Shown piece by piece: positions 49,395-59,750 of a DNA stretch of 64,000 nt (positions are counted from its first letter, which is position 1; every line of letters begins with the position of its first letter). Origin of the DNA: Auanema rhodensis (Eukaryota; Nematoda; Chromadorea; Rhabditida; Rhabditidae); the NCBI GenBank assembly GCA_964057225.1, contig OZ059900.1:9434501-9498500 (forward strand). The letters run 5' to 3'. The position numbers were made by a program, and so were the translations under genes. The notes beneath the pieces are model-generated. The model had not been told where the DNA came from. It did no database searches and saw nothing but the letters and a program-made list of their open reading frames with translations.

Positions 49395-49891
49395 CCCTTC
49401 CGGGTTAAAAAATCCCGGAGGGATCAGTCCCTTATGACTGTTTTCATCTGAAAATATAAACTAAATAGTTTAGTTTAAAAAGCTAACTAACCTGGCCATT
49501 AGCCAGCCTTTTGGCCAGCCAGGCATCCCTCAACAGTTTTAAAACTGTTTGCCTCTGAAATTATAAATTAAAACTATTATTTGTTGTATTTGACTAACCT
49601 GGCCATTATTACTGGCCTCTTTGCCAGCCGCTGGCAGCCCTCAACTTTTAATCTGAAAATAAAGAATAAATTTCATATTCATTGTGCAAACTTACTTTGC
49701 TGGAGGCTCCAGCGGCTTCGCCCATATGAATGGACTTCAGGGTTCACTGGCCCTCCCCAGTGAACCAGAGAAACCTGTAAAAGTCAAATTAGAAAAAAAC
49801 GACAAAAAAAAACTTACGCGCTTCCGCGTTTCTCCTCGTTTCCTTCATATTTCCAAACACTCTTGTCAGAGCATTCGGAAATAAGAAATAA
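49395..49891 (-). pseudogene. Cluster of hairpin-rich, spliced-looking exons
   Basis: On the minus strand, five GC-rich islands are bounded by good acceptors (TTTTCAG, TTTACAG) and donors (GTTAGT, GTAAGT): 49818-49891, 49696-49774, 49599-49652, 49492-49554, and from 49447 downward to about 49395. Islands 49599-49652 and 49492-49554 are similar to each other (both contain GTTGAGGG and end TGGCCAG|GTTAG). Island 49696-49774 shares GTGAACCCTGAAGTCCATTC with an exon of the intact gene at 51125-51211. Two island lengths (74, 79) are not multiples of three, and joining them gives stops. I therefore treat this as a broken duplicate or a non-coding spliced transcript. Most islands contain one or more perfect short inverted repeats: GGTTCACTGG/CCAGTGAACC (49741-49766), GCTGGAG/CTCCAGC (49699-49713), TGCCAGC/GCTGGCA (49622-49636) and AACAGTTTT/AAAACTGTT (49532-49549). 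Confidence 0.5.
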
Positions 49892-50482
49892 ACTGAAAAA
49901 AAAATTTTAAAACTAGAAAACTTAAAACTTAGTAGAAAAAATAGAAAAAAAATATAATTATAAGATAATTTTTAAAAAATTTGAATATATTGATTGAACT
50001 TTAGCTTGCACTTAGGAACTTTAAAAAAAAAAATGCACTTTAATTAGAACTGTACTTGAAGATCGTTCTGAGACCAGTTTCTTAAGATTTAAAAGCTCAT
50101 TTCATGAAAATAGTTCCATTTGTAGTTTTTGAAAAAGTTTCAATTTCAAATTTGAATGGAGCACCCTAAGAATCAGTAGAATGCTATATTGGTTTGTAAC
50201 TTTTCAATTTCAATGTTTTCTAATCTTTCCTTCTTTTTTCTTTTTTTTTCATTTTCAAGATCTTCTTAATAATTAGTTCATATGTTTTCATCGTATAAAA
50301 CAGCAAAGTAAGTCAAATAATTTTATTATCTTTATATACAATATTTATAAAACATAGAAATACTTTGAAAACAAAAACAAATCATTGAGCAAAAAAAATA
50401 AAAAATTAAAGGCACATAATAAGTTAAAACAAAACATGAGACAAATTCAAAAACAATATACAAACTATACAAAATATACAAA
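49892..50482. other. AT-rich spacer
   Basis: About 590 bases, very A/T-rich, between the broken exon cluster and the intact hairpin-rich gene. Probably the 3' UTR and downstream flank of the latter (minus strand). Confidence 0.45.
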
Positions 50483-50509
50483 ATCAAGCTTAATTTTGTT
50501 AAGCTTGAT
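50483..50509 (-). other. 11-bp perfect hairpin spanning the stop codon
   Basis: ATCAAGCTTAA (50483-50493) and TTAAGCTTGAT (50499-50509) are perfect inverse copies around a 5-base loop. The TAA stop of the hairpin-rich gene (50499-50501) lies in the stem. It marks the end of the stem-loop tiling on this side. Confidence 0.8.
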
Positions 50510-51317
50510 ATAAAGCCGGTCTTCGTCGAACCCGGTCAGGATACCGCCGGGTCGGTTCCCGTTCGACGGTGACCGGCTGATACCGGTCGCCCTCCTCCAT
50601 AGGGAGGAGGGTGTAGACGGTTAAGTCGAGCCTTATAAGGAACGGCATAACCCTGACTCGGCCGGGTTGTGCCGCCGGCTCTTCTTCAACCGGTCTACCT
50701 TCTTCTACCGGTACCGCGGCTTCCTCCTCTGAGGGAGCGTCTTGATTGACGCTCCCAGCACCTGTCTGGTCTATCGCCGAAGACGATAGACCAGAGAGGT
50801 CGCCCTCTTCAATGGGCTCCTCCATCGTGGGCTCAGTAACATGAGGGAAACTCATATTACTGGCCATACCAGCGTAAAACTGGTTCCAAATAGTGGAACC
50901 AGCCTCAACGGGTTCAAGGGTCGTATATGACCTGTCACCCATTAAGAACATCTCATCAGCGGTGAGATGGTTCTCTAAAACAAAAAATGAAATAATGTGC
51001 AACACAAACTAAAAAAATTACCTTCGCCTTCCTGGGATTCTGTTCCCGAGCTGGTGGAGGGCCCAGCTACGGCATAATCTGAAAGAAAAAAATTATTATT
51101 CAAACTAGTATGAGCTTTGCTTACCCCAGGAAGGCTCTGCTTCCTCAATGGAAACCATTGGTCCATTTGAATGGACTTCAGGGTTCACTCCTTCGTTGGA
51201 GTTCCCCGCTTCTAAAATATTATCAATTAGATCAGTTAAATTAATAGAATGACTTACCATGCTCAGGGAGAGCTTGATCCATTTCTTCATTGAAGCCGTC
51301 CCACATTTCGGGACTTC
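50499..51317 (-). CDS. Orphan gene with stem-loop-tiled exons
   Basis: Minus strand exons 51258-51317, 51125-51211, 51022-51078 and 50499-50974. All introns are phase 1, and the internal exons (60, 87, 57) are multiples of three, so each could be skipped or added without frame loss. The 5' end is not found. The product reads PEMWDGFNEEMDQALPE, NPEVHSNGPMVSIEEAEPSW, AGPSTSSGTESQEGE, then a final exon (LTADEMFLMGDRSYTTLEPV, acidic Glu/Pro-rich middle, ending in an Arg/Pro-rich part TRRYPDRVRRRPALYQA). It is low-complexity and charged, without a known domain, signal peptide or membrane helix. Exons are far more GC-rich than introns and consist of successive short inverted repeats (see findings). 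That constraint acts on the nucleic acid, so the protein may be secondary. Confidence 0.6.
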
Positions 51318-51825
51318 CTACAATGAAAAAAGAATGAGTGCATGAATAAAATTAAGTAAAGCACGTTATCGACGATAAAACAATTAATAACGATTAATAA
51401 ATTTGGAAAAGAATTATTAGTGTCAAACAACAAATAGCAATACTGGGAATGGCAATGATGAATCATAATAAGAAAACTTTGGTCATGCTAAGATATGAAT
51501 GAGTAAATCGATTGAAATAACGTTTTTGAATATATGCGATGACAATTAGAGATCAAATCGAATCTGACACAGTATACTAGATCAAACTGGAGATCGAATA
51601 AAGTTCAAACGTTTATGAGGCATCAATAAATTTATATAATAGCGCCACTATTTTTGAATTACTGTAACATCGGATCACCACAGGGTTGTTTAAGATTTTC
51701 TACTTTAATGATTGTGTTTCTTTTTTTTTCAGTTCTTTGTTCATAAAATATAAGCTGTCTCAATGATTATATTTAAAACTTATTTTATATTCACCTGCTT
51801 ACTAACAGGCAGACCAATTCAACAT
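51318..51825. other. Upstream region of the orphan gene
   Basis: About 500 bases without recognised exons. The first exon of the orphan gene may be here or further right. No stem-loop tiling is seen, and composition returns to AT-rich immediately beyond 51317. Confidence 0.4.
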
Positions 51826-52630
51826 AAGGTGGCTCTACTGACAGCATATGATTTCTGAATAATTATAATAAACAAGGCTTCCATCTTTTAAAATTCTGAT
51901 TTTTGTTTCTCTTTATTTTTTCAACTTCATTCTTGTAAACAACCCGTGAAACCCTTCACGAATTGAAATTAAATATTAAAAATATACACCCTACTCGAAA
52001 ATGCGTACGCAAGGATTACGGTATATGAGCAAAAAGAAGCCGCTGATAAAAAGATATAAAGATGAGGAGATATCGTAATTTTATAAAATTATTCGTTCAT
52101 CCCGCCTCAAATTCTTTATAAACAAGTAATTTTTAAAATTTAATGTGTTAAGGTAACGTGTAAAAAATTGCTCGTCATATTGAGATTACGGTAGGTCTGG
52201 GGCACATCAATATGGCTTGGGCTGTGGGCGCAGGGCATCTTTGTTTCTCATTCTTAGTAATGAAGTAAAGGCTGCTTTAGCGATCAAATTCAAAACTTAG
52301 GGCCTGCTTACCAACAATTTATTTTTGTGACTAATAAGTTTTAGTAATAAAAAATTTAATATAAAAAAAAAGGAAAAAATGAGGTTATTAGCATTTTTGT
52401 TTGATTTATGCTATGAAACGTGATGTCATGATGCCACTATAAGATAGTCGTAGCTTTGATGGATTGTAAGTACTAAGTTTACTCTAGTGGCTTGTGAAGT
52501 AGAATAATAACTTTTAGATTAAAGAAATGTGAAGCTTTCTGTTTCTTAAGTGGAGAAATTATCAAAATTTCTTCGAAATATGAGAGCTACTTCTTTCTTT
52601 TTAGAAGAGGGGAATAACTCAAATATCTAC
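51826..52630. repeat. Dispersed repeat, copy 1
   Basis: About 800 bases starting AAGGTGGCTCTACTGACAGC, containing the conserved core (GCGTACGCAAGGATTACGG at about 52003, ATTACGGTAGGTCTGGGGC at about 52185) and ending near GGGGAATAACTCAAAT. It matches copy 4 at 57191-57975 almost throughout. It encodes no protein in any frame. Confidence 0.85.
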
Positions 52631-55600
52631 CGTAAACTAGAATCGCTTGAGTATTCGTAAGAGAGAAACAAGGTTGGATGGATGACAATTGGAATACTTT
52701 AAATATTCGACTTGATATTGAGCGAATTATATAATACATAATTTGATATATACTCAAATTGAGTGTCTTGCAAAATATGCCCTCCAAGCATAACTAAACG
52801 AAGCTTATTATTGAAGGTACGGTACATTTTTAATTTAACTTATTATAATTTGAAAGAGAAAATAAGGATTGAAAGCTCAAAGGCCAAAGTCTGTTATATA
52901 CATCCTGTCATTGGCTGGTTTTAGGTGCTGAGGAGATTTACCACATGAGTTGAAGTTTAAGCTTTTGAGTGTTTTGTATATGTTGAGAGGTTCAAAAATA
53001 TCGTAAAAGATTGATTTGCAAAACGTTCTGACGAAATATAAGTAAAACAATAAACCCAAGAAGATTCATTAGAACATTTTTTATGAGAATGTTATATTCT
53101 TCGAAATTCTTGACAAGTGAGAAGAAATTGAAGAGAAATGTTGATTGATATCGCTTCTTACGGTTTGTTCAGTATTATTTATACTAATAATATAGCAAAA
53201 ATATTAAATAATTCTCAATTCTTGTCTGATATTTTGTATAGTTTGTATGTTTTTGATGAAACTCATGAATATCATTATATGTAACTATATGTTTTTCTCA
53301 GACGTTGAAGCAAAATGTTTCCAGACTAAGCAAGAAAAAAATGTCTTAGATGATAATGAGAAGGAAAAAGAAACAAGAGAAGTAAAGAAACAAAAAAAAG
53401 AAAAAGAAACATAAAAAAAGAGAGAAGAGACAACCTAGCTGGAGCTCAACGAAGACCAACTGACTAGACTGGCTTCAACGTGAGCAACCTCCCGCTGATT
53501 GGTGGAATATCCGAAGTAGGCGGAGCTAAGCTTCTAATTGCTCCAACAGCACACACGTCTAATATAGATTTTGTGCAATTATATTGCTCATTGAATACAT
53601 CCACGATACACTATACCATATAAGAAAACGAGAAACAGCTATTATAGAAAAGAATGCAAATATTAATTGAAATAGTAAGAAAAAACAGTTTGAATGAAAC
53701 TAGAGAAACGTAATATCTTTCACGAAACCTTTTCTTGATACACCTTTTTTGGTTGCCCTTAACAACTAAGTGTTCGAAAATTTTGCTTTTGCTGGTTATT
53801 AAAGCATTTTTTTAATTTTAAGAATTATTACCTTGTCCATTTTTGAAATAGATTTTCAGGTTGTTGATACATTTCAAAAAATGCAGATAATTTGATAAAC
53901 AATTATGAAATATTGTGATAAATATGTTTATAATAACGATATGCTGGATATGAAAACAAAGAATGAGATGAAGCACAAAGCATTTCATTAGAATATTAGT
54001 ATTTCTTTACTTAATTGATAATCTATCTATCTATATACATAAATTTAATCGAATATAATTGTGAATGACCAAAGATTCAAGTGATGATTAAATTAGAGAG
54101 AAATTATTTAATATAGTCTCAAATATTACATAATATCTATATTTATGAGTAATTAAAATGTCATTGCAAAGAAAATATTTCATTTTCAAAAATTTAACTC
54201 TCTGTTCTAATTCAAATACATGTTGTATAGCCTCATGTACTTAATAAGAATTATACTTAAAATAAAAGTTTTTTCGAAAAAATCCAACAAAAATGGCTAA
54301 TTTTATATTTTTCAAAAATCAAACTACGTTAAAACTCTTCTTATAGTATACTTTGACTCATATTTATGAAGACAAACATGAATGACTCTCAACTTAGTTA
54401 CGATATTATACAAAATGTGAAATACCATGCTCAAGAATTGTTTCGTATTAACAAGTCACGGTTTATGAAATATTTTCTATTTCAATGCACGTATAGCAAC
54501 ATAATTTTCTTGCTCTTTCAAAAAAATTGCTAATTAAAGCATTTGGTATCTTAATCTGAAAAATTTCAAGATTATGCTTATGTCATATAACATTCTTGCC
54601 TAAAATAGATGAAGAGAAGCTGCGAAATTAATTTTATTATTCAGGCTCTAATTAGAATTGCAATTTGGTCTTTGATTTTATAATCCCCCTGCGTGAGCTA
54701 TATATATATTGCATCATTAAGAGATAAAATATCATTTATAACTTAATTATGAAGAATATATCTTAGAATTTATTTCATAAAGCGAAATATATATATATGT
54801 ATTTCGTTTCATTAGCCTGTTGAATAGTTGAATTTCTATAATACACTTCTTATAAGTAATTCATCAATGGCTGTGTGTTTGAAAGCTTCTTAATCCTACT
54901 TTTCAATTCTATAGAACTACTAATGTCAGCAAACAAGAAAGAAAATGAGAGAATAATGAAATCAGAGATAGATAGTAATTAGATTTGGATATATAATTCT
55001 TTAGGAGCTTAATTGAAAATCTAAATAGATGTACGGTAATGTTATTTCCTATGAAGAGGGATAAATGAAATTTCGGAATTAAATATACTCAAACGCAGGA
55101 AAAATGCTATTTCTACCTCAACGATGCAAGCATTACAAGTTCAGCAGGAGTAAAGTTTTCGAAACATATAGTGGAAGCAACTTTTTTTCTGGCCCAAATA
55201 TTATAAGTAGCCTTATTTTTTATTCAAAAAGGTGGCTTACCGAGAGCATGTGAAGAGCTCATAAAATAGTGGCCAGATGTTTCTTGACCGAGTTCATGCA
55301 GCAGCAATGTGTCTGACATTTAAACATTTTGCAACAGCAGTTCATTCGAGCCATTCAGATTCAAACAATGCACTTTTACATATGTGCAAAAATTATTTAA
55401 ACAAAGTAGACGCTATTTAAAGAATTCTAATTTGTCAAGGAAAACTTTCCCGAGCGCGGCTTATATCAAATATGTAAATGAAGAGAATAAATTGAAAAAG
55501 GAATACTTTAAGCAAATGACTGCGAGGTAATCAAAAATCAAAAGAATTTAAATAAATCTTAGCCTATAGAAAAAAGAATTTTTCAAAATTCTGTAGAATT

Positions 55601-55845
55601 GTGAAAGTTGAATGGGAAAAGAAAAATTACAGCTCTAGCAAAAATTATTTATTCTCACACTAATAAGAGAGAAACTAGGAAAATTAAAAAAATATAAAAT
55701 CCCAAAGATATAAGAAACATTCACTTAATGCTAATGTAACATAGTTACGTGCAATCTTATAAATAAATAGTAGGAAACAGACGTAAATTGGCAAGACCTA
55801 TTATCGTCAAGGCCAAACAAAGAGAACCTAGTTTTGGGCTTGAGA
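52631..55845. other. Long gene-poor region
   Basis: 3.2 kb, AT-rich, no supported gene. A distinct GC-richer island at about 53425-53570 carries GATTGGTGG (inverse CCAAT) and AGGCGGAGC after a purine-only run (53335-53425). It looks like a promoter or insulator-like element but has no gene attached on either side. Confidence 0.45.
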
Positions 55846-56100
55846 ATGCGTACGCTATGATTACGGTATATGAGCAAAAAGACGCCACGGGTAAAAAGAT
55901 ATAAAGATGAAGAGATATCGAAATTTTATAAAATTATTCGTTCATCCCGCCTCAAATTCTATATATAGAAGTAATTTTTAAAATATAATGTGTTAAGGTA
56001 ACGTGTAAAAAATTGCTCCAACATTTTGAGGTTACGGTAGGTCTGGGGCAAATCAATAAGGGTTGGGCTGGTCGCGCAGTGCATGTTTGGTTTCTAGTTA
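55846..56100. repeat. Dispersed repeat, copy 2 (partial, diverged)
   Basis: Only the core is kept (ATGCGTACGC at 55846, ATCCCGCCTCAAATTC at about 55945, TTACGGTAGGTCTGGGGC at about 56030). It is about 10% different from the others, with altered flanks. Confidence 0.8.
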
Positions 56101-56214
56101 GTACTGATTAATTAAGAGAGTATTCAAGACAAATTAAAACTATGAATCGAAAAATAAAGGATCCCGAACAAACACAATAATAAAAAAACTTAAATTAAAA
56201 AAAAACAAATTCTT

Positions 56215-57597
56215 AAACTTTGGTCCGTAATTGCTGATATGAAGTGTGGCTATTGAAACCACGTAGCAAACTGAACAAATCGAAAAGAAAATGATAAATC
56301 TGCTCATTTAACTTTAAATTTTACAAATTCTGTTAATGTAATGAACATAACTTGATAAATTAAAATAGACAAATTACGACCAACATTAGGTTTCCGTTAG
56401 GGGGTGGGTGTTGGCTAGATCAATATAAGATAAGGTGGCTCTACTGACAGCATATGATTTCTGAAAAATTATAATAAACAAGGCTTCCACCTTTAAAAAT
56501 TCTGTTTTTTGTTTCTCTTTATTTTACCAACTCCGTTTTTGTAAACAACCGTGAAAATCAATAACCATTTGATATAAATCATTGAAAATACAAATCCTAC
56601 TCAAAAATGCGTACGCAAGGATTACGGTATAAGAGCAAAAAGACGCCGCTGATAAAAAGATATAAAGATGAGGAGATATCGAAATTTTATAAAATTATTC
56701 GTTCATCCCGCCTCAAATTCTTTATAAACAAGTAATTTTTAAAATTTAATGTGTTAAGGTAACGTGTAAAAAATTGCTCGTCATATTGAGATTACGGTAG
56801 GTCTGGGGCACATCAATATGGCTTGGGCTGTGGGCGCGATGTATAATTGATTTCTGGTTAACACTGATTAGCAAACAGGATATTCGAAGAAAATTAAGAA
56901 CTTTGAACTTGTTTAATTGTTTAAAACTAAGAGAATTATCTGAAAACGTAAAATTTCAATCATTCAAAACCCCAAACTTTGGTCCGTAATTGCTGATATG
57001 AAGTGTGGCTATTGAAACCACGTAGCAAACTGAACAAATCGAAAAGAAAATGATAAATCTGCTCATTTAACTTTAAATTTTACAAATTCTGTTAATGTAA
57101 TGAACATAACTTGATAAATTAAAATAGACAAATTACGACCAACATTAGGTTTCCGTTAGGGGGTGGGTGTTGGCTAGATCAATATAAGATAAGGTGGCTC
57201 TACTGACAGCATATGATTTCTGAAAAATTATAATAAACAAGGCTTCCACCTTTAAAAATTCTGTTTTTTGTTTCTCTTTATTTTACCAACTCCGTTTTTG
57301 TAAACAACCGTGAAAATCAATAACCATTTGATATAAATCATTGAAAATACAAATCCTACTCAAAAATGCGTACGCAAGGATTACGGTATAAGAGCAAAAA
57401 GACGCCGCTGATAAAAAGATATAAAGATGAGGAGATATCGTAATTTTATAAAATTATTCGTTCATCCCGCCTCAAATTCTTTATAAACAAGTAATTTTTA
57501 AAATTTAATGTGTTAAGGTAACGTGTAAAAAATTGCTCGTCATATTGAGATTACGGTAGGTCTGGGGCACATCAATATGGCTTGGGCTGTGGGCGCA
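56215..57597. repeat. Dispersed repeat, copies 3 and 4 in tandem (period 759)
   Basis: 56215-56838 and 56974-57597 are near-identical direct repeats, each starting AAACTTTGGTCCGTAATTGC and ending CTTGGGCTGTGGGCGC, with a 135-base unique spacer. Each contains the AAGGTGGCTCTACTGAC start of copy 1 (56432, 57191) and the core (56607, 57366). Near-identity means recent duplication. Confidence 0.9.
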
Positions 57598-57975
57598 GGG
57601 CATCTTTGTTTCTCATTCTTAGTAATGAAGTAAAGGCTGCTTTAGCGATCAAATTCAAAACTTAGGGCCTGCTTACCAACAATTTATTTTTGTGACTAAT
57701 AAGTTTCAGTAAATATAAAGGAAAAAATGAGGTTATTAGCATTTTTGTGTTGATTTTTGCTATGAAACGTGATGTCATGATTCCACTATAAGAGGGTCGT
57801 AGATTTGATGGATTGTAAGTACTAAGTTTACTCTAGTGGCTTGTGAAGTAGAATAATAACTTTTAGATTAAAGAAATTTGAAGCTTTCTGTTTCTTAAGT
57901 GGAGAAATTATCAAAATTTCTTCGAAATATGAGAGCTACTTCTTTCTTTTTAGAACAGGGGAATAACTCAAATTT
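57598..57975. repeat. Right end of copy 4
   Basis: Beyond the tandem unit, copy 4 keeps matching copy 1 (AGGGCATCTTTGTTTCTCAT, then TTTACTCTAGTGGCTTGTGA, to GAATAACTCAAAT). Copies 1 and 4 are therefore the long form, and copies 2 and 3 are truncated. Confidence 0.85.
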
Positions 57976-58275
57976 CTACTGCTCTAAGTGAGTTAACACT
58001 ATAATGACTAAATTTTTTAAAGTTTTTAAGTATTCACTCGAAGTTGGGCATATACGAGATGTTATAAAAGTATAGCTGATCAGTTGAGCGGAAGTCATTG
58101 TTAATACTTATAACTTTCGATAAAGAAACAGTTTTTAGCTTTTTTATGTCAAACAGTAAACGGTGAGGACATCTCAGAAAAATCTTTATTTTAAATTAAA
58201 CAAAAACGATAATACAAGAAAATCAAATTAATTATGATTGGTGAAGTGTAAAAACATCCGACGTATCATAAAGTG

Positions 58276-58380
58276 TCAAGTTCGTGTTGTTCTGATTTCT
58301 GCAGTTGTACTGTTGATATGAGCATTTATGATGCGTTGGGACACTTCATCGTTGATAAAATCGTAAGGCAAATTATCCAT
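58276..58380 (-). pseudogene. Possible relic of an F-box-like N-terminus
   Basis: A 34-codon minus-strand frame opens MDNLPYDFINDEVSQRI and stops at 58276. The MxxLPYxF start resembles that of nematode F-box proteins, which form huge, fast-decaying families. Nothing resembling the rest of such a gene follows downstream. Weak call. Confidence 0.25.
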
Positions 58381-58786
58381 TTTGGGAAAAAAGTATTCAC
58401 TTTCCAACCAGCTGATATGAAGTATAACATAGCTATAATATAACAAGAATATCATCAAGGAAACTGAAGAGATTTCTCATGTTATGTCAATAATACATCC
58501 TGACCATTCATTTTCAAACTGAATTCATTTCTTTTTTTTTCTTCCGAGTGTAGATTAAACGTAAAAGGCTTAATTCGGCATTATCTATCATATACCTCAG
58601 AGAATGTTCAGGAAAGCAATTAAATTTTGATGTTTTGTAAAATTTTGTATTGAATGTTGTAATATCTTACAATGCTATGGAGTGACAAGCTATGCAAAAA
58701 ATCGCTTTGAATTGTTTTTGATAAGAGCAGTTGATTGTTCATCTTCTGATTAACCAATGAAAAAAATTAATTCTTGACCTACATAG

Positions 58787-59348
58787 ACCACCCTCTAAGA
58801 AACGAAAATCTCAATTATATTTCTGCACTTGACATGAAGGCTCTTCCAAATTAATTAATTGATCAGGCATAGTAGTTCTAGTGTCTCTAATTATAACTAC
58901 TCGTGCGTATGGCGACCTAGTTTTGAAGAGCCGGCTGATTTTCAAATTATTTTTCGATAAGTCATTCAATTGTCCCTTAATCCAACCATTTTCGGATAAA
59001 GCCTTTGTTTCAGAAGGCAAGAGAGAGAGATATGCACATGACCTAGTAATATGCTAATGATGCTTGAAAACAATGATTGATTTAGCAAAATGAAGAGAAC
59101 ATAAATATGAAGAGGGATTATCGAATACGAAAAAGATACAAGAACGTACAGAGAGATTACAGACCACCTAGATCGCAGCAGGATGTTTGGGTGGTCTGTC
59201 TATGCGAGATAGAGAAAACTAACAAGCAGAAGATGAAGAAATAAGAGAAATTAAAGGTCACGTGCAAGATTGACGGTAGCAAAGAGCGATGCGAAGAGAA
59301 TATGAGCAGATGGTGGGATTTTTCTGTTTGGGGGGTGCAGACCACCCG
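58787..59348. promoter_or_regulatory. Second cluster of GLI/TRA-1-like sites
   Basis: Four GACCACC/GGTGGTC sites: 58787-58795, 59162-59170, 59188-59196 (exact TGGGTGGTC) and 59340-59348. The second and third face each other as a perfect 10-base inverted repeat (ACAGACCACC 59159-59168, GGTGGTCTGT 59190-59199). The first is preceded, on its own strand, by TTTC four bases upstream, close to the TRA-1 consensus. The surroundings are purine-rich (GAGA repeats). The nearest gene is hid-1, whose 3' end is 0.4 kb away. Confidence 0.4.
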
Positions 59349-59750
59349 AGACAGAAATCGCGAAGATATAAACAGCAATGTACGTACAAGGGGACAACAA
59401 GGGTGGGAAAATGATATACAGAGACTGAACGATATCAATATGTATGTATATCTTTTCCTATAAATTATGATTATATTTTAGACTGAAACAACGAAAATAG
59501 TTTATTTGAAACATTTTTTAAATTAACAAGTGCCAAGTTTTAAATATTCATTCAATCAATACATTTTTTTTGGAAAAAATATAAAACAATTTAAGATACA
59601 GTTAAATATATATTTATATATATATATATGTATATATACAAGTATTTCAATTTATATGTAAGACGACCGGAAATCAACCGAATAATTCTAGCAATAATAC
59701 TAATTAATCTACATTTTTGTTTTTTTTTGTTAATTCCATTGATAATTAAT

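Noticed and set aside
51826-57975. Spliced-leader RNA or 5S cluster as identity of the repeat
   Set aside because: No SL1 or SL2 leader sequence and no 5S-like internal promoter could be seen in the core.
58811-59020. Minus-strand frame with plausible protein composition (ENGWIKGQLNDLSKNN)
   Set aside because: It has no ATG, no clear acceptor and overlaps the edge of the GGTGGTC cluster. It could be a last exon of something, but nothing joins to it.
59591-59640. Small protein from the TA-rich run
   Set aside because: It is a TATA microsatellite; the reading frame is only repeats of Ile and Tyr.
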